Of a DNA stretch of 64,000 nucleotides, positions 59,001 to 64,000 are shown piece after piece. The position numbers and the translations under genes were made by a program. Origin of the DNA: Lepraria neglecta (lineage: Eukaryota > Ascomycota > Lecanoromycetes > Lecanorales > Stereocaulaceae); NCBI GenBank assembly GCA_033220425.1, contig CM065646.1, forward strand, positions 441,501 to 505,500, written 5' to 3'. Position 1 is the first letter of the stretch, and the number at the start of each line of letters is the position of its first letter. The notes under the pieces are model-generated. The model made no database searches and was not told the origin of the DNA. It saw only the letters and a program-made list of their open reading frames with translations.

Positions 59001-59770
59001 TCGTCTATTCCCTCGACTGGCACCTGCAACTGCAACGAAAACGGCTGTACCTTGGATTCTCCGGCATGCTGTGCAAATGGTAGTTGCGGCTCCCCTCATT
59101 CCGTCACAGCCGCTCCGTCAACATACACATGCGTTTACATGTAAGCACTCCAATCCCCCCTAACTTGGAAAACCTCACACTAACAAAGTGCACACAGTAC
59201 CTCAATCGGCCTCATCCCCAGCGGCGCCACCACAATCACGCAAACCACATCGTGTCCCTCTTCTACCTCAACCCTCGCGTGGTCATATCAATGCTCGCGA
59301 TCGACCTACGAAAATTTCAAAGTATTCTACGCTGCTTGCACTTGCAGCTTTGTTAGTGACGCTAACAATGCGAATGGCAACAATGTCTTTTCGACTTTCT
59401 CTGTGCTGCTGGCTCGGGCGACTAATTGTCCGGTAACTCCTGCGACGACGACGACGACTTCGCTTACACTGAGGACAGCGAATGCGAGGAGGTTTGTTGA
59501 GGTGGAGGGGGGGATTTTGTCTCATCGGGTAATTGCAACGATGGCGCCCTCCACACCGGCACCACCGCAAAGTCCCCGGAAGTGCTTGCAAAGCAACTAA
59601 AGGCAGTCTCTGAAGCGAAAACCTTGGGCACTCTCTACGGTGCTCCAAGAGCGCTGGGCCACCGTTTCCCCCCGAAGCAGCCGAAGCAGCCGCAATCGCC
59701 CGCACGGCCTGTAACATTCCAAGATGTGACCATACATCACATCAGTCTCCAGGCCAATTGTCAGCGCTAG

Positions 59771-61627
59771 CTTGGCCCACGAAAACATACTTCTAGAATA
59801 CTGAGCGATTATACTCCGTAGAATGTCGGCTAGGCGCTATTGAAGGGGCTGGTTCGGCGGTCTGGGGGGCTTGGGGGGACATATCCGTGATTGGAAGGGG
59901 TAGAAATGCAATATTCCGCCAGATCATTCTTGCAATTACCCGTTGTCTCATTCACGCAAGGCTGTAGGACCCAGATCCTCATTCTTCTCGCCCTGCAGCA
60001 CTGACACCAAAATTCGCTTAAGAATATCCATCTCAGCCGCAATATACGCGAAAAGACGCCACAGCCAGCAATGCGACATTACAATGTCGAGTCGCTCAAA
60101 TGTCGATTGCAAAGCCTGGAAGCAAAAAAGCTACGGACAACCAACAGCATACCTGGTACCCTCAACGCAGGCAACAGTTTACAAGTGGCATCCGAGATTC
60201 CCAAATCTGGTAAGCCGCACACAGATCACCTATACTTGACAGAAAGTGGCCAGAATTCTGCGCCAATGCGGCACAGCCAAGAGGAAACAAACGCGTCTGG
60301 GGAAAACATTGTTTCAGTTCCAATGATAATGGAGTCGCGTTTATGAGAAACTGTACTTAGGTCTGACACCCAGTGGATACAAAGGGATCTATGTCCAACG
60401 CTTTGATTGAACGAATTGGACAGGTTTGGCGAGAGAGGGTTTGAAGTTTGTCAAATCTGGATTTAGTTCTCTTTTCTTCTTGCGACTTCTTATCAATTCC
60501 ATTCCCATCCTGCAGGGTGCGGATATATCACGGTTCTGTAAGTCTCGCCCAGGCAGAATCACTCCACGACATCTCAGTTCAAGAATGAAAGGCAGTTTTA
60601 CCACGCTATTGTTGCCGTCGATCAAAAGTTCTTTTCACTAGCAAACAAGGCGTTGCAACGGACCTAACCACAAAGTAGCTTCGAGCCCGCCGAAATTTAG
60701 TTGCTCTCCATGTGCTTCTTACGGATAGCGGAAGATTTAAAACAACGTGGCAAGTCTTGGCTATTCTACGGAGCTAGTCTTGCCACCTTGGTCAATTTCG
60801 CTGGTCACTGCCCATAATGTCATGTTGTGATGTCTCTTCGTCGACAGCTACGATTTTAGGGAAGACGTAAATTGATGACGATGAGAGGTCCAGGAGGTCG
60901 GGCCCCTCCTTCCCAGTTGTGGGTCTATGAGCTTGCTGTCAATATTTACGCATCATCATTCATGCTTAAGCTAGTTCAGTGTGGTTTCAATACGGCAGTC
61001 CTTCGACGAGACTGGGGCAGACGTTATCTTTATCACGAGGAGGCACTCTACTCGAGGACTAATTATGACTGATTTCCGAACATTTATCATTAAGCCCGGT
61101 ACCAGAGCCTTACCATTGTGTAACCTTCAACGCGAATATGTAGAAGGTATGTACCGCCAGGTGTGTTATGCATCATCAGCGTCATACCCTTAGGGCCAGG
61201 AATGCGGCAGAGGAACCCCCGGAGTTCCTAAGAGAATTGAGTAAGGAACATGTTTTGCAGACAGTCTTGTTCATGTTCAGCTGTAGAAGTAAAGGCTCCA
61301 TTGCTAGCTTAAGACCGTCATCCACAAACCTGTGCGTTGTCGATATCGGCTTTGAACTGTTTGACTCCCGTATGTAGCCATGTGTCCACCTCTTTCAGTA
61401 CCTCCTTAACTTCATCATTTATTTCTTCCTCTTGAAGATGGGGTTCAAACCTTGTAGTTGTAGACATGTTGGAAGAAAAAGTCTTTGGCAACCTCAAAAG
61501 ACGTTATGTTGCCTCGCTCCGACTTGCCTTTCCCATTTCTAAAACCTCGGCTCTCCACATCCCCGCGTCCTCTACATAACCACCTCAATGCAACTCCAAG
61601 CTCAATTCCTCAACCCGAAACCCCATC
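59771..61627. other. Gene-free stretch of about 1.9 kb
   Basis: Only short frames; nothing recognised. The last few hundred bases should hold the SDR promoter. Confidence 0.5.
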
Positions 61628-62641
61628 ATGTCATCTGCCCCAAAAAGAAGGCTTGAAGCTCTCAGCGAGCAGCTCGTCACCAAACCTGCCGACCCAGGCA
61701 CCTTCGAAAATATCCCCAAAATCCGGCGCATAGCCCCAGACTCTGCTGGTCCGTGAGTACTTCTCCCCTCACCAACCCCCCCAACTTCATACAAGTTGAC
61801 GAGTCTGACATTTGTGCACAGGAGAGTAAAAGACAAAGTAATAATAATAACAGGCACCAATTCGCCACTGGGCATCGGCCGAGCCTCCGCCCATCAATTC
61901 GCACATAACGGTGCGCGGGCAATCTACATCTGCGATTTCAGCGATAAATACCTCTCCGTACACCAGCGCGAGCTGAAAGAATTATACCCGAACGTGGACG
62001 TCCACGCAAGATGTTTCGATGCTGGGGACGAAGAAGCCGTAAAAGCGGTAGTCGACGAAGCAATTGAGAAATATGGACATCTGGATATAATGTTCGCCAA
62101 TGCCGGCATCGTCGGCACCAACAAGCTTTTTACAGAAATAGAAGGGGACCAATTTATGAAGACCCTAAAGACCAACGTACTCTCCGTGTTCGTGGCTATA
62201 AAACATGCCGCGAAAGCTATGATGAAGACCTCTGAAGAGAAGAAATACCCATGCGGCAGCATCATTGCTACGAGCTCGGTAGCGGGCTTAAGATCGAATG
62301 CTGGATCTACAGATTATTCAGCTAGTAAGGCAGCGGTACGGAGTCTAGTACAAACAACGGCATACCAGCTCTCAGGCACAGGAATAAGAGTTAATGCAAT
62401 TATGCCCGGACTAATAGAAACAGGCATGACAGCTCCGTTGTTTTCAATGGCAAGAGCAAGGGGGACAGAGGGGAAGGTCGGCCAATTGAATCCCACGAGA
62501 AGAGGCGCGGTAGCAGATGAGGTAGCGAGAGTGGCGCTCTTTCTGGGGAGCGACGAGGCTAGTTATGTCAATGGGCAGGGGTGGGCCGTCGACGGAGGTC
62601 TGTCGGCTGGACACCCTGTTGTACCAGGGAAACTGGCATGA
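61628..62641 (+). CDS. Short-chain dehydrogenase/reductase (classical SDR)
   Basis: Exons 61628-61752 and 61822-62641 join through a 69-nt intron (GTGAGT...GCACAG, phase 2) to about 314 residues. A 40-residue leader (MSSAPKRRLEALSEQL...) precedes the Rossmann core. Signatures: VIIITGTNSPLGIGRA (dinucleotide-binding loop, TGxxxGIG type with extra residues, about 52-61), Asp-Phe at the end of beta-2 (CDFSDKY), NAG (about 135), the Ser of TSSVAG (about 192) and YSASK (Tyr about 207, Lys 211). The C-terminus GQGWAVDGGLSAGHP is typical of classical SDRs. It reduces or oxidises a carbonyl/alcohol with NAD(P)(H). The acidic residue after beta-2 hints at NAD(H) preference. The substrate cannot be told. 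Frame is clean. Confidence 0.9.
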
Positions 62642-63185
62642 GGAAGAGCTAGCCGTCTTGGTGATAAAAGGACAGAGAGATGGAGAAGCAGAGAAACGCG
62701 TTGACAATACAAAACAACGACGAGCGTGGATTGCATGAAGAACATTGAGGAAATAAATACGTCCATGAGAAGAGCCTGGTTGAGAGCTTTGCAGAGCTAG
62801 AACCCGGAAAATTTGGAAGAAACTTGATCCATCAAGCCAAAAGCTACTTCAGTTTGTCTGCCACCTCTGTCTTACATACACAGCCGGTTTCCAGTCCTTT
62901 TCATCACTTTACCATATACAACATTTTCATTTTCAGAAAAATGGATTGCTGCGCCGCCTAACTCATCACACAACCCCATTGGCGGCTCATTCGCATACGG
63001 CATTAAATCAACGGTGCGGATATCAAGTTTGATTCATGTTAAATCTCATGCGCAAAATGCTTACTACCTCAAGTGTTGAAGGCATCAATCACCCCCACAA
63101 CCCCCCAAAAAAAACCAGGAACCCATTCTTTCTCCACCTTTCTACCATCTCAAATCTTTCGCTTACAAGCAAAACCACCAACACC
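62642..63185. promoter_or_regulatory. Interval between SDR and secreted-protein gene
   Basis: SDR 3' region and upstream region of the next gene, with pyrimidine-rich tracts (e.g. 63100-63170) just before the ATG, common upstream of fungal starts. No specific site assigned. Confidence 0.4.
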
Positions 63186-63740
63186 ATGACTATCTTCCTT
63201 CGTCTCTCCCTCCTCCTAAAATCTCTCCTCTACGCCTCCACCTCCACCACTACCGCCGTCACCCTCACTACCCCGCACCCCTCAAACTCAACATCCCCAC
63301 CACCATCCCGCCTCACCACTCCCTACCGCTGCTTCCCCATCTCCCGCCACTTCACGACCCCGCGCCCCCTCTTCCCCGACTGCATCGCCGCGATCCTCCT
63401 CCTCCCCAACAGCGATGCACTCGGCACTTTCCATACTTCGGGGCCCATAGACGACTATAGTCTCCCCGTCCAAAAAACGAGCGGGACGTGCAGAGTCATA
63501 ATTGATCTAGTAAGCGTGGTAGCTGAGGAGAAGGACTCGTGGGCGGGCTTAATTGTGGTGGCTGGGAAATTGAATGTGCAATGTGTACTTATTCCTAGTA
63601 CTGGGAGGAGGTTTGCTGGGGGTATTAGTTATGCGGGGGTTGAGCAAAGGGTAAGTGTTAGGTTGGATTGTAACCCGCTTGGGGATAGTGGCGGCGGAGA
63701 TGGGAATGAGGCGGTGGTGGGAGTGGGTGATAGTGGGTGA
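63186..63740 (+). CDS. Small secreted protein, unknown function
   Basis: A 184-residue single-exon frame from the Met at 63186, chosen because it opens a signal peptide (MTIFLRLSLLLKSLLYASTS). The mature protein has five cysteines in a pattern RCF...DCIAAI...GTCRVIIDL...QCVLIP...LDCNP, and the phrases LGTFHTSGP and SWAGLIVVAGKL. I recall similar small secreted proteins in plant-associated fungi, with DC..AI, a TxGxCxV beta-strand and a GGxxxxG turn, but no function is known. The Pro/Thr stretch after the signal peptide is low-complexity. An upstream in-frame start at 63036 would put the signal peptide inside, so it is less likely. Confidence 0.6.
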   Translation: MTIFLRLSLLLKSLLYASTSTTTAVTLTTPHPSNSTSPPPSRLTTPYRCFPISRHFTTPRPLFPDCIAAILLLPNSDALGTFHTSGPIDDYSLPVQKTSGTCRVIIDLVSVVAEEKDSWAGLIVVAGKLNVQCVLIPSTGRRFAGGISYAGVEQRVSVRLDCNPLGDSGGGDGNEAVVGVGDSG

Positions 63741-63963
63741 TCTTGTGTCATCTTTTTAAACGTATTTCCAAAGCGACGGGCTGCGGCGTCGAAAACATTT
63801 GGACGATTATAGCGAGGTTGAGAGTGGTGCTTCGTGTGGCGGCGTGGCCGTAAGCAAAGTATCTCAGAAACTTCAAACATCAATTCTCGCCTGTTTCTTC
63901 AGTCTTCGTTGCGTCCACGTCTCTCGTTCTTTGTTGCATTGACCCTTTGGTCTCGGTTCAAGG

Positions 63964-64000
63964 ATGTCCGCCGCACAGCCAAAAGCCCTTGTTGGCGGGT
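63964..64000 (+). CDS. Start of a gene cut by the window edge
   Basis: An ATG after a pyrimidine-rich leader opens MSAAQPKALVGG to the edge of the window. Too short to identify; real start status uncertain. Confidence 0.3.
   Translation, partial: MSAAQPKALVGG

Larger units (their letters stand above)
54946..59770 (+). pseudogene. Decayed subtilisin-like (S8) protease with mucin-like leader and I9-type propeptide
   Basis: In order: an uncertain start near 54946; an intron 55120-55188 (GTAAGT...TCCAG); Ser/Thr-rich sequence with small repeats; an intron 55657-55720 (GTAAGT...CTCTAG); and a long Ser/Thr mucin-like region to 57120. Then an I9-like prodomain (RYVIVGKPGADDTAIN ... SIQKLSGVNYIFPDTVVEGL). 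S8 pieces follow: AGTGTWVYLVSEFYDQHP where VIDTG would normally carry the Asp; SHGTCVISKIAGRDYGVAKR (His region, about 57885); FVVAAGYTFEG with Tyr where the oxyanion Asn is usual; and GSAAPKIAGII (Ser region, about 58400). A Ser/Thr stalk and Cys cluster (CNCNENGCTLDSPACC) follow, then a splice (59141-59197) into PSGATTITQTTSC. Many pieces lie in different frames and catalytic residues are replaced, so it is unlikely to be an active protease. Confidence 0.6.

Noticed and set aside
1-64000. Search for mobile elements, viral-type genes, LTRs and CRISPR
   Set aside because: No reverse transcriptase, integrase, transposase or capsid motifs, no long terminal repeats and no spacer array were seen by eye.

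Overview
The window is nuclear DNA of a filamentous ascomycete (Pezizomycotina). Three things show this. Introns are short (40-92 nt) with GT...AG ends and CTAAC-like branch sites. Gene spacing is loose. The families present are HeLo, Clr5, NFX1-type helicase with CCCH finger, fasciclin, PQQ-like surface propeller, VPS11, EME1 and a long kinesin. A leotiomycete or close relative is my best guess, but the sequence alone does not settle it. No viral, LTR, LINE or transposase coding region and no CRISPR array was seen.

Layout. 1-0.4 kb: 3' end of an MFS transporter. 0.7-3.9 kb (-): disordered protein with a zinc-cluster-like Cys motif split by an intron. 4.5-5.2 kb (+): HeLo-domain cell-death protein. 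6.3-6.9 kb (+): small secreted protein. 8.9-10.6 kb (+): decayed Clr5-type gene. 13.0-18.3 kb (-): secreted beta-propeller protein with a very long Pro/Ser/Thr tail and two families of coding tandem repeats, whose reading frame changes many times. 19.8-23.0 kb (+): four-exon gene with a PD-(D/E)XK nuclease-like core, a possible zinc ribbon and two C-terminal ubiquitin-interacting motifs. 23-26.9 kb: gene fragments only. 26.9-32.2 kb (-): broken NFX1-type zinc-finger helicase. 33.3-36.5 kb (+): intact VPS11. 36.8-39.1 kb (+): AT-hook protein. 39.5-42.0 kb (+): decayed STAND-N/ankyrin gene. 42.9-44.9 kb (+): EME1/MMS4. 45.4-46.5 kb (-): fasciclin protein with frame changes. 47.1-52.5 kb (-): kinesin. 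52.5-54.9 kb: no gene seen. 54.9-59.8 kb (+): decayed subtilase with a mucin-like N-terminal region. 61.6-62.6 kb (+): short-chain dehydrogenase. 63.2-63.7 kb (+): small secreted protein. From 63.96 kb (+): start of another gene.

Two kinds of gene alternate. Housekeeping genes (VPS11, EME1, kinesin, SDR, AT-hook protein) read cleanly through every exon. Accessory genes (surface propeller, Clr5, NFX1 helicase, ankyrin gene, fasciclin, subtilase) carry several frame changes, stops or deletions each. This contrast inside one contig argues for real decay or fast turnover of the accessory genes rather than uniform sequencing error, although many changes sit at short homopolymers. Several accessory genes (HeLo, STAND-N/ankyrin, NFX1 helicase, Clr5, UIM-nuclease) belong to families often seen in fungal self/non-self recognition, nucleic-acid defence or rapidly expanding accessory sets. 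A functional link between them is inference only.
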